Origin: JBHJOF01 sp050330055
GTDB lineage: Bacteria; Pseudomonadota; Alphaproteobacteria; Kiloniellales; JAKSDN01
Length of the DNA: 9,594 nucleotides
Direction of reading: 5' to 3'
NCBI GenBank assembly: GCA_050330055.1
Contig: JBHJOF010000251.1
Location: 1-9,594, forward strand
Shown here: positions 1 to 7,724 of the stretch, piece after piece
Layout: each line of letters begins with the position of its first letter
Position numbering within the stretch: the stretch's first letter is position 1
Position numbers and translations under genes: made by a program
Notes under the pieces: model-generated
Databases searched by the model: none
Told to the model about the DNA's origin: nothing
Seen by the model: the letters and a program-made list of their open reading frames with translations, nothing else

Positions 1-2850
1 CTCGCGGTCGCCGCCGGCCAGGCCGGCAACTATGTTCCCGAGGACGTGCCCACGGTTCTGACCCTGACCGCCAACACCGGCGGCAGCCCGCTCGACCCGA
101 ATGACGGCCTGACCGAGATCGTGGTCGACTTCGGCACGGCGATCGACCTGAACGGCTCAGACACGACGACCCAGTGGCAGCTCGATCCGGCCGGCCTGGC
201 CGCGATCCTGGCCCTGCCGGAAGTCACGGGCGTCGCCCTGGCCGACGGCGGCTCGGTGCTGACCATCACCCTGAACGGCACCACGCAGAGCTTCTCGGCC
301 GACATCACCATGACCACGCCGCTCGACAGCGACGTCGATCTGGACGGCGTGATCGTCACGGTCACGGCGGTCGAGAACCTCTACGGTTCGACCGGCACCG
401 GTTCGACCACCAACGACATCATCGCCGACGCCGTCGTCGACGGCACCGAGATCGTCGTCACTGCGGCGCCCAGCGGCCTGCAGGACCAGTTCGCGGCGAT
501 CGACCTCAACACCCAGTTGGTTTTCGGCGAGGACAGCACCAACGTCGGCAACTCGAGCGATCCCTCGCAGGCCGACGTGACCGACGGCAGCACGGCGGAC
601 GACCTGACCGAGTTCGTCAGCTCGATCGTGGTCCAGATCAGCGACAAGAGCAGCGGCACGCCGACCGGCACGCTGCAGTACGACAGCCCGCTGCCGGGCG
701 GCGTCACGGTGAGCCTGGACGCGGCCACCAATACCTGGACCTTCGAGATCGACTCCTCGGTGTCGCGCGCCGACGTCGAGGCCTTGGTCGAAAGCTTCGA
801 GGTGAAGCCGGCCTTCAACTACTCCGGCACCCTCAAGGTCGAGATCACGACCACCACGGAGGAGCTCAATACGCCTCCGGGCTCGACCCTGCCGGCCAGC
901 GGCAAGGAGATCAACACGGCCGACAACATCGACATCGACAGCTACAGCATCGACGTCGAGGTCATCCCTATCACGGTGCACAAGCAGGTCGAGGTCTCCG
1001 GCGGCGAGCCGAAGCCCTTCAACATCTGCTTCATCATCGACCGCTCGGGCAGCATGAACAGCAAGGTCCCGGGCAGCGGCGGCCAGTCCCGCTTCAATAT
1101 CGCCGAGGACGCCTTCCGCGCGCTGATCGCCAACATCCGGGCCCAGGGCATCGACGTCGCCAACGTGCGACTGCTCGGGTTCAGCACCGGCACGCTGGAC
1201 GTCACCGACTTCGACCATCTGCCGACCGACGACGAGCTGGACGACTTCTTCGACGATCTGGGCAACCCGAACGGCGGCACACGCTACGAGCCGCCGCTAC
1301 AGAGTGCGTCCCAGTTCCTCAGCAGCATTAACGATGCCAACCCGGGCGTCGAATACGACAACCGCATCTTCTTCCTGTCGGACGGCGGCAACAACAACTC
1401 CGCCGGCGGATTCCTGCTCGGCACCTCGAACGGTAACAACAACGCGGGCGCCTATGATGACCTGGCCAAGCTCTATGGCAACGTCGGCGACGTCGGGACC
1501 GACATCCCGAACCTGACCATCAAATCCGTCGGCTTCGGTATCAGCAAGGCGTTCAACGGCCACGCCCAGTCGAATTTCCTGGGAAACACGCCGGTCAACG
1601 CCTACCTCGCGCTCGACCAGTCGGACGACAACATGGTCAACGGTTCGGCCATCGTCTCGAACGCCAACAACGGCGCCGACCTGGCTGCCTTCTTCGGCTC
1701 GGTGATCGATCCGTCGCTGGTGATCGGCACCCTGTTCGAGGGCCATATCCTGGTCGGTGACGGCCAGATCAACGAGTTCGCCCATCTCGGCCGCGCCTAT
1801 GACGTCGGCGTCCTGCTCGACAATGCCGACCGCGAAGCGGCGGCGGCCGGCGACGTGGTCGCCAACGACGGCGGCGTGGTCACCATCAAGACCGGGAACG
1901 GCGGCTTCCTGACCGTCTGGTTCGTGGACCACGGCGGCAACTCGATCGGCGACTTCCGCTACGAGGGCCCGCCGAACTATCCGGGCGAGCGCACCGACAC
2001 CATCACCTACGTGGCGCAGGACGACTTTGGTCTCCAGCCCGGCCAGCTTGACGTGATCATCTCGGGCCAGGCGCCGGCCAACGGCAACTTCGAGAACGGC
2101 AACCTGGTCGACTGGCATTCGATCGGCTCGGTCTACGTCGAGGACAACGCCGGCCTGTCGAGCGGCAACCCCGACGGCGGCAACTTCGTGGCCGTGCTGG
2201 CGACCAACAACGCCAGCGGACTAGACTCCCGCGCGGGGCCGGGCAACGGCAACCGCAAGGACGAGGGCGTGGTCCACAACGGCACCCTGAAGGACGGCAA
2301 CCTGACCCCGGTGGAGGACCTGGGCAAGGACTCCGACCTGCGGAACCTCGCGCTCTACGACCAGAGCGACCTGGAAGCCTTCCTCGCCTCGAACGGCCAG
2401 GGCAGCAACGCGGTCGACCTCAGCACCCTCGTCGGCGACGACCTGCTCGACGGCGCAGTGATCCAGACCTCGTTCCAGCTCGACCCGCTGTTCGGCACGC
2501 CCGACGGCAACCAGAACCTGTCGATCTCCTTCGACTGGAACTTCGCGACCGACGAGGGTGTGGGCGGCCAGAACGACATCGCCTTCGTCGTAGTCGAGGG
2601 CCAGCTCTTCCTGCTCGGCTCGGTCGACGGCAGCAGCTTCGGCGGTGGCGCGCTCGACGTTGGCGAGAGCCAGATCAACTACGACCGCTCGACCGGCTGG
2701 CAGTCGACCACGCTGAACCTGGGCAGCGACTTTGCCGACGTCGACGGCGACAACGTCATCCACATCGCCTTCGGCGTGATGGACGGCGGCAGCAACGTCG
2801 GCCGGAACTCGGCCCTGCTGCTCGACAACGTGCAAGCCGACGTGAGCTGA
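1..2850 (+). CDS. Large secreted adhesin-like protein with VWA domain, C-terminal part (5' end outside window)
   Basis: The frame is open from base 1, so the gene starts upstream; the GTG at 46 lies mid-domain, has no ribosome binding site and is not the start. Numbering residues from base 1, about 15-155 and 156-325 are two beta-rich, Asp/Thr/Gly-rich modules like the repeated Ig/cadherin-type modules of giant bacterial adhesins. About 340-580 is a von Willebrand factor A domain. Its MIDAS metal site is intact: DRSGS at 347-351 (base 1039), Thr in GGTRYEP (base 1279) and Asp in LSDGG (base 1381). Another beta module covers about 585-690, and about 691-949 resembles a jelly-roll or 'choice-of-anchor' module (NGNFENGNLVDW near its start, LLLDNVQADVS at the end). 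The protein is acidic, poor in Lys and has one Cys in the visible part, as expected for an exported Ca2+-dependent protein. No RTX nonapeptides, LPXTG, PEP-CTERM or C-terminal membrane helix is visible. Export by type I secretion is an inference. The VWA call is firm; the exact ligand is unknown. Confidence 0.87.
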   Translation, partial: LAVAAGQAGNYVPEDVPTVLTLTANTGGSPLDPNDGLTEIVVDFGTAIDLNGSDTTTQWQLDPAGLAAILALPEVTGVALADGGSVLTITLNGTTQSFSADITMTTPLDSDVDLDGVIVTVTAVENLYGSTGTGSTTNDIIADAVVDGTEIVVTAAPSGLQDQFAAIDLNTQLVFGEDSTNVGNSSDPSQADVTDGSTADDLTEFVSSIVVQISDKSSGTPTGTLQYDSPLPGGVTVSLDAATNTWTFEIDSSVSRADVEALVESFEVKPAFNYSGTLKVEITTTTEELNTPPGSTLPASGKEINTADNIDIDSYSIDVEVIPITVHKQVEVSGGEPKPFNICFIIDRSGSMNSKVPGSGGQSRFNIAEDAFRALIANIRAQGIDVANVRLLGFSTGTLDVTDFDHLPTDDELDDFFDDLGNPNGGTRYEPPLQSASQFLSSINDANPGVEYDNRIFFLSDGGNNNSAGGFLLGTSNGNNNAGAYDDLAKLYGNVGDVGTDIPNLTIKSVGFGISKAFNGHAQSNFLGNTPVNAYLALDQSDDNMVNGSAIVSNANNGADLAAFFGSVIDPSLVIGTLFEGHILVGDGQINEFAHLGRAYDVGVLLDNADREAAAAGDVVANDGGVVTIKTGNGGFLTVWFVDHGGNSIGDFRYEGPPNYPGERTDTITYVAQDDFGLQPGQLDVIISGQAPANGNFENGNLVDWHSIGSVYVEDNAGLSSGNPDGGNFVAVLATNNASGLDSRAGPGNGNRKDEGVVHNGTLKDGNLTPVEDLGKDSDLRNLALYDQSDLEAFLASNGQGSNAVDLSTLVGDDLLDGAVIQTSFQLDPLFGTPDGNQNLSISFDWNFATDEGVGGQNDIAFVVVEGQLFLLGSVDGSSFGGGALDVGESQINYDRSTGWQSTTLNLGSDFADVDGDNVIHIAFGVMDGGSNVGRNSALLLDNVQADVS

Positions 2851-2875
2851 CGCCGGCCTGCGGTCTACGAAAGCA

Positions 2876-2896
2876 GGGAGGGCCCTCGTGCCTCCC
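2876..2896. terminator. Candidate two-way terminator between convergent genes
   Basis: GGGAGG (2876-2881) pairs with CCTCCC (2891-2896) around a 9-nt loop, and an overlapping palindrome GAGGGCCCTC lies at 2879-2888. It fills the 51-bp gap between the stops of the VWA protein gene and the TPR/GT-B gene. The plus-strand tail is only moderately U-rich (CTATTTCATT) and the minus-strand tail is TGCTTTCG, so this is a weak intrinsic terminator placed mainly by position. Confidence 0.4.
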
Positions 2897-2901
2897 CTAT
2901 T

Positions 2902-4254
2902 TCATTGCCGCTTCGCCGAGCCGGGCTTGGGCCGCGAGCGGACCCGGAGCTTGCGGCGCGCGACCGTCGGCCGGGTGGTCGAAGTCGACTCGGCAAGCGT
3001 CATTGCGACCTTGGCCAGCGCGTCGTCCCAGCGATAGGGCGTGGCTGCACGGAAGAGCCGCGCGTCAGGATGCCAGACGCTGTCTGCGCGCTCCTGGAAC
3101 CAGTACCACATGGTCTCCGGACCGACGATCAGCAGTACGCGCTTGCCGAGCGCGCCGGCGATCGGCACGGTCACGTTCGATACAGTCACCACGATGTCGC
3201 AGGCGGCGGCGAGCGCGGCCAGGCCGTCGAGGTCGTTGAACTTGTCGATCTCCGGATCGTCGAAGACGCTGACGCCGAGCGCCCGCTGCACGGCCTCCAG
3301 CTCGGCTGCGACCTCGCCGTACTGTAGGTTCACGAAGTGGTTGCCCTGCAGCTCGAGGAGCGGCGCCCAGTCGATCAGCCGCGTTGACTTGGCGTCGTAG
3401 GACTCGCTCTTGCTGAACCAGGAGATCCCGACCTTGCGCCCCTCACCCAGCCCGGCGAGTCGGGTGCGGCAGGCGGCGACGCGACGCGGATCGGCGCGCA
3501 GATAGGCGCGCGGCGGCGGGAAGGCCGCCAGGCGCGGGCGCAGGAGACGGCCCAGGCTGCCGAGCGGCGCGTGGTAGTCGAAGCGCTCCGAGGAGCCCCC
3601 GAGATCGGCCAGCGGTGCCGTCGGCAGCACCGCCAGGCCCGGAAAGGAGCGCCGCAGCAGCGCCACCAGCCGGCCATCGCATTCCAGCGTGCAGCGCGCG
3701 CCCTGCGCCTGCAGCTCGCTGATCATGGCGCCAAAGAGCACGACGTCGCCTACGCCCTGCTCGGACCAGAGGTAGAGGCGCTTGCCGGCCACCGGCTCGC
3801 CCTGCCACTCGGGAAAGGGATAGCGGCGCAGCGGGTCGGCGCGCTGCACCAAAGGATCGCGCCCTGCCTCGTAGAGCGGCCAGCCGCGCGCCAGGTCGCC
3901 CTGCGACAGCAGCGAAAGCGCCAGGTTGAAGCGGATCGCCTGGATATCCGGCGCCAGCGCCAGGGCCTGCTCGAAGCGCGCGGCGGCCGCCGCGTGCCGG
4001 CCCAGCCGGCGATGGATGATGCCGAGCGCGTTCAGCGCCTCGACCGATCCCGGCGCGCGCGCCACGCTGTCGGCCATGACGGCGACCGCGGTCTCGCCGG
4101 CGCCGCGCTCGATCAGACGCTGGGCCAGTTCGACGCGCGCCTGCAGGCCATCGGGCGCGTTGGCGAGCAGCGACGCGCGCTCGTCCGCCGGCGCCACCGC
4201 CAGCCGCGCGGCGATGTCATCGATCAGCTGGTCCTCTTGCTTGCTGCCGTCCAT
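2902..4254 (-). CDS. TPR repeat protein with C-terminal GT-B (heptosyltransferase/GT9-like) domain
   Basis: This is a 450-residue protein if it starts at the ATG at 4254. A GTG at 4263 has a better-placed GGAG (4272-4275, 8 nt upstream) and would add three residues; an in-frame TTG at 4311 has less support. Residues about 37-125 form roughly three TPR helices pairs (for example VEALNALGIIHRRLGRHAAA). The linker RGWPLYEAGRD (123-133) and LWSEQGVGDVVLFGAM (162-177) are typical of TPR-linked glycosyltransferase-like proteins. A second Rossmann half starts at KVGISWFSKS (274-283), with STRLIDWAPLL (290-300) and DIVVTVSNVTVPIAGALGK (353-371). In relatives I know, this last motif usually has His before the AGALG (AHLAGALG); here it is Pro364. 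The tail 425-450 is Arg/Lys-rich. It probably transfers or binds a sugar nucleotide in the cytoplasm; the substrate is unknown. It converges on the VWA adhesin gene and lies downstream of ppc on the same strand, separated by a long palindrome. Confidence 0.8.
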   Translation of the reverse strand: MDGSKQEDQLIDDIAARLAVAPADERASLLANAPDGLQARVELAQRLIERGAGETAVAVMADSVARAPGSVEALNALGIIHRRLGRHAAAAARFEQALALAPDIQAIRFNLALSLLSQGDLARGWPLYEAGRDPLVQRADPLRRYPFPEWQGEPVAGKRLYLWSEQGVGDVVLFGAMISELQAQGARCTLECDGRLVALLRRSFPGLAVLPTAPLADLGGSSERFDYHAPLGSLGRLLRPRLAAFPPPRAYLRADPRRVAACRTRLAGLGEGRKVGISWFSKSESYDAKSTRLIDWAPLLELQGNHFVNLQYGEVAAELEAVQRALGVSVFDDPEIDKFNDLDGLAALAAACDIVVTVSNVTVPIAGALGKRVLLIVGPETMWYWFQERADSVWHPDARLFRAATPYRWDDALAKVAMTLAESTSTTRPTVARRKLRVRSRPKPGSAKRQ

Positions 4255-4357
4255 GCACGCCACGGCCCCGACTCCGCTCCCGACGGCGCAGTATCGGCCA
4301 GGCGGCGCCAACGATCCACTAAGGGCTGAGGAGGTGCGGCTAGGCGGTCAAGAAGGC

Positions 4358-4530
4358 CCTTTTTCTGGTCACCCTCACCCTCCCACGCGCCCTTCGGTCG
4401 CGCGGGCCCCTCCCTCTCCCCTCCGAGGGAGAGGGAAAGTTACGAGCGCGCTGTTCTCCCCTCTCCCTTCGAGGGGAGAGGGAGGGGCCCATCGCGATAG
4501 CGATGGGAGGGTGAGGGTGACATAAAAAGG
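4358..4530. repeat. Long nested palindromic element downstream of ppc
   Basis: The outer arms GTCACCCTCACCCTCCCA (4368-4385) and its exact complement (4504-4521) match over 18 of 18 bases. Beyond a short mismatch, CCTTTTT (4358-4364) and AAAAAGG (4524-4530) extend the symmetry by 7 bp. Inside, GGGCCCCTCCCTCTCCCCTC (4404-4423) is perfectly complementary to 4471-4490 over 20 bases. Each side also folds on itself: CCCTCTCCC with GGGAGAGGG on the left, CTCTCCC with GGGAGAG around a TTCG-containing loop on the right, plus small hairpins CGCG...CGCG (about 4386-4403) and ATCGCGATAGCGAT (4491-4504). The result is a cruciform or cloverleaf. It begins 18 bp past the ppc stop and ends about 100 bp before the TPR/GT-B start, filling most of that 294-bp gap. 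It has no open reading frame of merit and looks like a non-coding palindromic repeat (REP/MITE-like). Confidence 0.85.
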
Positions 4531-4548
4531 AGTCCGATCGCACCGCGC

Positions 4549-7347
4549 CTAGCCGGTCCAGCCGAGGCCCGAGGCGATGCAGTTGATCGACAGCAGCAGC
4601 GCGACCAGGTCGTCGCGGCGACCGGGCTCGTCGGGACGCCGGGCGCGGAAGCGCTCGATCAGCCGCACCTGCTGCAGCCCGACCTGGCGCATCGCGGGCA
4701 GGCGGCGCTCCAGGCGCTGGCAGTAGGCCGGGAAGCGCACAGCCAGCGCAGGTTCGCCAGTGAGCCGCGTCAGCATGGCGACGCTGCGCCGGTACTCGTC
4801 CTCGACCAGGGCGAAGATCTCGTCGCGCACGGCGGCGTCCGGCACCAGCTCGGCATAGGCAGCAGCCACCTCGAGATCGACCAGGGTGAGGGCCTTCTCC
4901 ACCTCGTCGACGATCAGGCGGAACAGCTTCGATCGCTCGAACATCTCCGCCAGCAGCCGTTCGCCTTCGACGCCGCGCACGCCGATGAAGCGCTCGAGCG
5001 CCGTGCCGATGCCGTACCAGGCCGAGATCAGGTGACGGTTCTGGCTCCAGGCGAAGACCCAGGGAATCGCGCGCAGGTCCTCCAGGGTCTTGGCGCCGCT
5101 GCGCCGCGCCGGGCGCGAGCCGAGCTTCAGCAACACCAGTTCCTCGACCGGGCTGGCCGCCTGGTAGTAGGTGACGAGGCCGGGATGCTCGGCCAGCCCG
5201 CGATAGACCGCGTAGGAGATGCCGGCCAGCGCTTCCATGGCCTCGTCGTGCTCCGGCCCCACCGATTCTCGTGCCGCCTCCGGCGCCTGCTCGGCGGCCA
5301 GCAGGCTCTGCTCCAGCACGCTGGCGCCGAGCAGTTCGAGCTGGTGCCGCGCGGTGCCGCGGTTCGCGTATTTGGAGGAGACCACCTCGCCCTGCTCGGT
5401 CAGGCGCATGCGGCCGTAGAGCGTGCCCGGCGGCTGGGCGCCGATGGCGCGGCCGGTTGGCGCGCCGCCGCGGCTGACCGAGCCGCCACGGCCGTGGAAG
5501 AAGGAGACGCGCTGGCCGCGCTCGCGGGCGACACGGCTCAGGGTGCTCTGCGCCTTGGCCAGCTCCCAGTTGGCGGCCAGGTAGCCGCCGTCCTTGTTGG
5601 AATCGGAGTAGCCAAGCATGACCTCCTGCCAGCCGCCGCTCTCGCGCAGCGTGCGCCGCACCAGCGGCACAGCCAGCAGCTCGCGCAGGATCGCGGGCGC
5701 GGCCTGCAGGTCGGCGATGGTCTCGAACAGCGGCACCACCAGGTAGCGGCAGGCCTCGAGGCCCTCGCGGTCGAGGAACAGTCCGGCATACTTGGCCAGC
5801 AGGTAGACGCCCAGCACGTCGCTCGCCCGCTCGGTCATGCTGAGCACGATCGCGCCGATCGCCTCGCGGTCGAGCTTCGGCTGCAACGCGCCCAGGCCGT
5901 GGAACAGCTCGAGCGTCTCACGCGCGGCCAGCGGCAGCTCGGCGATGTCAAGCTGACCGTCGAGCGGACGTCTGAGCTCGCTTTCCAACCAGGCCTTCCA
6001 GTCCGCGCTGTCGGGCGCCGGCGCCTCGCCCGGCCCCTTCCGCAGATGACGCCAGATCGCCTGCAGCGCCGCGTTGATGGCGCCGCTGTTCTGGCGGATG
6101 TCGAGGCTGGCGGTGCGGAAGCGGAAGCACTCGACCTCGCGTCGCAGGCGGGCGACGAGAGTCTGCGACAAGCCGTCGCACATGCCGTAGGCCAGCGCTT
6201 CCTCCATGGCGCGCAGGTCGGCAATCAGCTCCCCGGCGCTAGCATAGGGGGCGCTGCGATGGGTGGCGCTGTCGGTCGCGATCTCACCGGTCGTGGCAGC
6301 GATCGTCGCCTCGACCTTCAGAGCGAGGCAGACGAGGTACTGACGGAAGACCTCGCCGGGATTGCGCCGGGCGATCGCCTCGCCCTGGCCGCTTGCCTGC
6401 AGCAGGCGCGCCAGGCGCTCGTTGAACGTCTCCGTCAGGACGAGACTGTGGCTGGCGATCGAGAGGCGGCGCGTGAGCCGCTGCAGCTGCTCGCGATAGC
6501 GGCGCAGCGCGGCCAGGCGGTTGCTCAGCAGCGCCTCGCGCGTCAGCGCCGTGGTCACGTTGGGGTTGCCGTCGCGATCGCCGCCGATCCAGGAGCCGAA
6601 CTGCAGGAAGGCGGGCACCTCCAAAGACGCGTGCGGATAGTGCCGCGCCAGCGCCTCGCCGAGACTCTGCAGCACCTCGGGCACGGCGTCGAACAGCGGC
6701 TCCTCGAAGAAGTGCAGGCCCCAGGCAATCTCCTGAGACACGCCGGGCTTCTCCAGGCGCAGCTCGCCGGTCAGCCACAGGAGGTCGATCTCGTCGCCTA
6801 GCTCGGCGACCAGCGCTTCGCGCTCGCGCTGGGTCCAGCGCGGCGATTCGAGCTCGACCAGCAGGCGGTAGAGCCGGCGATGGATCTCCAGCACGGTCAC
6901 CCGCTTTGCCTCGGTCGGATGCGCCGTGATCACAGGGCCGATGCGCGCCTCCTTCAGGCAGCGCTGCACGGTCTCGAACGGAATCTCGAGGGCCGCGGCC
7001 TTGGCCATGACGCGGGCGAAGCTGCCGGGCATCTCGTCCGCGCCGTGCGCCATCTCGAACCGGCGGCGGCTGCGCACCAGCGCGTTCTCCTCGGCGATGT
7101 TCAAGAGCTGGAACCAGATGCCCTGCGCCTGAAGCGTGCGCAGCAGCAGGTCGCGGTCCTCGTCGGGGATCGCCGCCATGTCGCGCAGGCCGGCCTCGAC
7201 CTCTGGCCGGCGCGCGCGGATCACGTCCATGACCTGGCCGGCGAGCAGCGTGAGGACGCTGTCCAGATAGGCGTCGGGCAGGCCGGCCGCGACGCCGTCC
7301 GCCGCGTCCTGCTGTTCGTTCTCGATGATGCGCGCAGCATTCGCCAT
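4549..7347 (-). CDS. ppc: Phosphoenolpyruvate carboxylase
   Basis: A complete 932-residue cytoplasmic enzyme that carboxylates phosphoenolpyruvate with bicarbonate to oxaloacetate, replenishing the TCA cycle. The family signatures are present in order: VITAHPTEAKR with catalytic His143, SWIGGDRDGNPNV (252-264), EVMLGYSDSNKDGG (575-588), the mobile FHGRGGSVSRGGAP loop (617-630), RLTEQGEVVSSKY (648-660) and IPWVFAWSQNRHL (761-773). The start is ATG 7347: GGAG lies 7 nt upstream (7355-7358) and the protein then has normal length. A longer frame back to 7416 would run into the repeat and adds an unlikely Arg-rich leader. The C-terminus is GLGWTG where most PEPCs end in MRNTG or MQNTG, so E. coli Asn881, an aspartate-inhibitor ligand, corresponds to Trp930. 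Lys773 aligns with Leu822, and no clear counterpart of Arg832 is seen. Active-site motifs look intact, so activity is expected but aspartate inhibition may be weak or absent. The gene is flanked on both sides by palindromic repeats. Confidence 0.97.
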   Translation of the reverse strand: MANAARIIENEQQDAADGVAAGLPDAYLDSVLTLLAGQVMDVIRARRPEVEAGLRDMAAIPDEDRDLLLRTLQAQGIWFQLLNIAEENALVRSRRRFEMAHGADEMPGSFARVMAKAAALEIPFETVQRCLKEARIGPVITAHPTEAKRVTVLEIHRRLYRLLVELESPRWTQREREALVAELGDEIDLLWLTGELRLEKPGVSQEIAWGLHFFEEPLFDAVPEVLQSLGEALARHYPHASLEVPAFLQFGSWIGGDRDGNPNVTTALTREALLSNRLAALRRYREQLQRLTRRLSIASHSLVLTETFNERLARLLQASGQGEAIARRNPGEVFRQYLVCLALKVEATIAATTGEIATDSATHRSAPYASAGELIADLRAMEEALAYGMCDGLSQTLVARLRREVECFRFRTASLDIRQNSGAINAALQAIWRHLRKGPGEAPAPDSADWKAWLESELRRPLDGQLDIAELPLAARETLELFHGLGALQPKLDREAIGAIVLSMTERASDVLGVYLLAKYAGLFLDREGLEACRYLVVPLFETIADLQAAPAILRELLAVPLVRRTLRESGGWQEVMLGYSDSNKDGGYLAANWELAKAQSTLSRVARERGQRVSFFHGRGGSVSRGGAPTGRAIGAQPPGTLYGRMRLTEQGEVVSSKYANRGTARHQLELLGASVLEQSLLAAEQAPEAARESVGPEHDEAMEALAGISYAVYRGLAEHPGLVTYYQAASPVEELVLLKLGSRPARRSGAKTLEDLRAIPWVFAWSQNRHLISAWYGIGTALERFIGVRGVEGERLLAEMFERSKLFRLIVDEVEKALTLVDLEVAAAYAELVPDAAVRDEIFALVEDEYRRSVAMLTRLTGEPALAVRFPAYCQRLERRLPAMRQVGLQQVRLIERFRARRPDEPGRRDDLVALLLSINCIASGLGWTG

Positions 7348-7354
7348 GTCGTTT

Positions 7355-7358
7355 CTCC
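7355..7358 (-). promoter_or_regulatory. Ribosome binding site fixing the ppc start
   Basis: GGAG read on the minus strand, 7 nt before the ATG at 7347. It decides for this start over the upstream in-frame codon at 7416. Confidence 0.7.
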
Positions 7359-7393
7359 AGCGCGCGATCGTGCCTTTTCGGCGCTTTGCTTCA

Positions 7394-7523
7394 GCCCCCC
7401 TCCCTAACCCTCCCACTCAAGGGGGAACGGGAAAAGAGCGGCGGCGCCGGCCCCGATCGCCTCCCCACCCGAGGGGGAGGCCGGTGCGCTAGCACCGGGA
7501 GGGGGGCGTCCGCGTCAGCGGAC
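7394..7523. repeat. Palindromic element upstream of ppc
   Basis: GCCCCCCTCCC (7394-7404) is exactly complementary to GGGAGGGGGGC (7497-7507), enclosing two perfect hairpins: GCCTCCCC/GGGGAGGC (7459-7466 with 7474-7481) and CCGGTGC-GCTA-GCACCGG (7481-7498, overlapping the outer arm). A third hairpin GTCCGC-GTCA-GCGGAC (7508-7523) follows directly. The element begins 46 bp before the ppc start. Its C/G-rich arms resemble those of the element downstream of ppc but the sequence is not the same. It is non-coding. Any ppc promoter would have to lie inside or beyond it, because no clear promoter is seen in 7348-7393. Confidence 0.75.
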
Positions 7524-7581
7524 AACGCATAAAGTCCTGCCGCGTGAGTCTGTAGTCGCTCGCCTACACCACCACACTCTC

Positions 7582-7673
7582 TTGTCACCCCCGGACTTGA
7601 TCCGGGGGTCCATGGAGCGGTCAGAGCGCGATGCCTGCCCCATGGATTGCCAGGTCAAGCCCGGCAATGACAA
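7582..7673. repeat. Alphaproteobacterial-type intergenic palindrome (TTGTCA...TGACAA)
   Basis: The 92-bp unit is bounded by TTGTCA (7582-7587) and TGACAA (7668-7673). Inside are the hairpin CCCCCGGA-CTTGA-TCCGGGGG (7588-7608), inverted arms TCCATGG (7609-7615) and CCATGGA (7640-7646), and the hairpin TTGCC...GGCAA (7647-7667) around GGTCAAGCC. From general knowledge, units of this design (CCCGGGCTTGA / GGTCAAGCCCGGCAATGACA) are dispersed in many copies between genes of alphaproteobacteria. It lies 51 bp past the stop of the 2-hydroxyacid dehydrogenase. It has no coding potential of note. Confidence 0.8.
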
Positions 7674-7724
7674 AAGAAGGAACCGTGCCGGGCGCGCCGC
7701 TCTACCAGTCCGTCGGCGCCGCCG

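Noticed and set aside
157..2835. Long frames opposite or overlapping the VWA gene (157-1218, 174-1331, 1297-2118, 2221-2835 and others)
   Set aside because: They are Arg/Ala/His/Asp/Val-biased products of high GC codon use read in the wrong frame, without domains or ribosome binding sites.
46..2850. Treating GTG 46 as the start of the VWA protein
   Set aside because: The frame is open to base 1, no ribosome binding site precedes it and it falls inside a beta module; the gene clearly begins upstream.
4358..4530. The ppc-downstream palindrome as an insertion sequence with a transposase or as a CRISPR array
   Set aside because: There is no transposase frame, and the repeats are inverted and nested, without regularly spaced direct repeats.
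5032..6801. 589-codon plus-strand frame opposite ppc
   Set aside because: ppc is unmistakable on the other strand; this frame is a GC-driven shadow rich in Arg, Ala and Gln with no recognisable fold.
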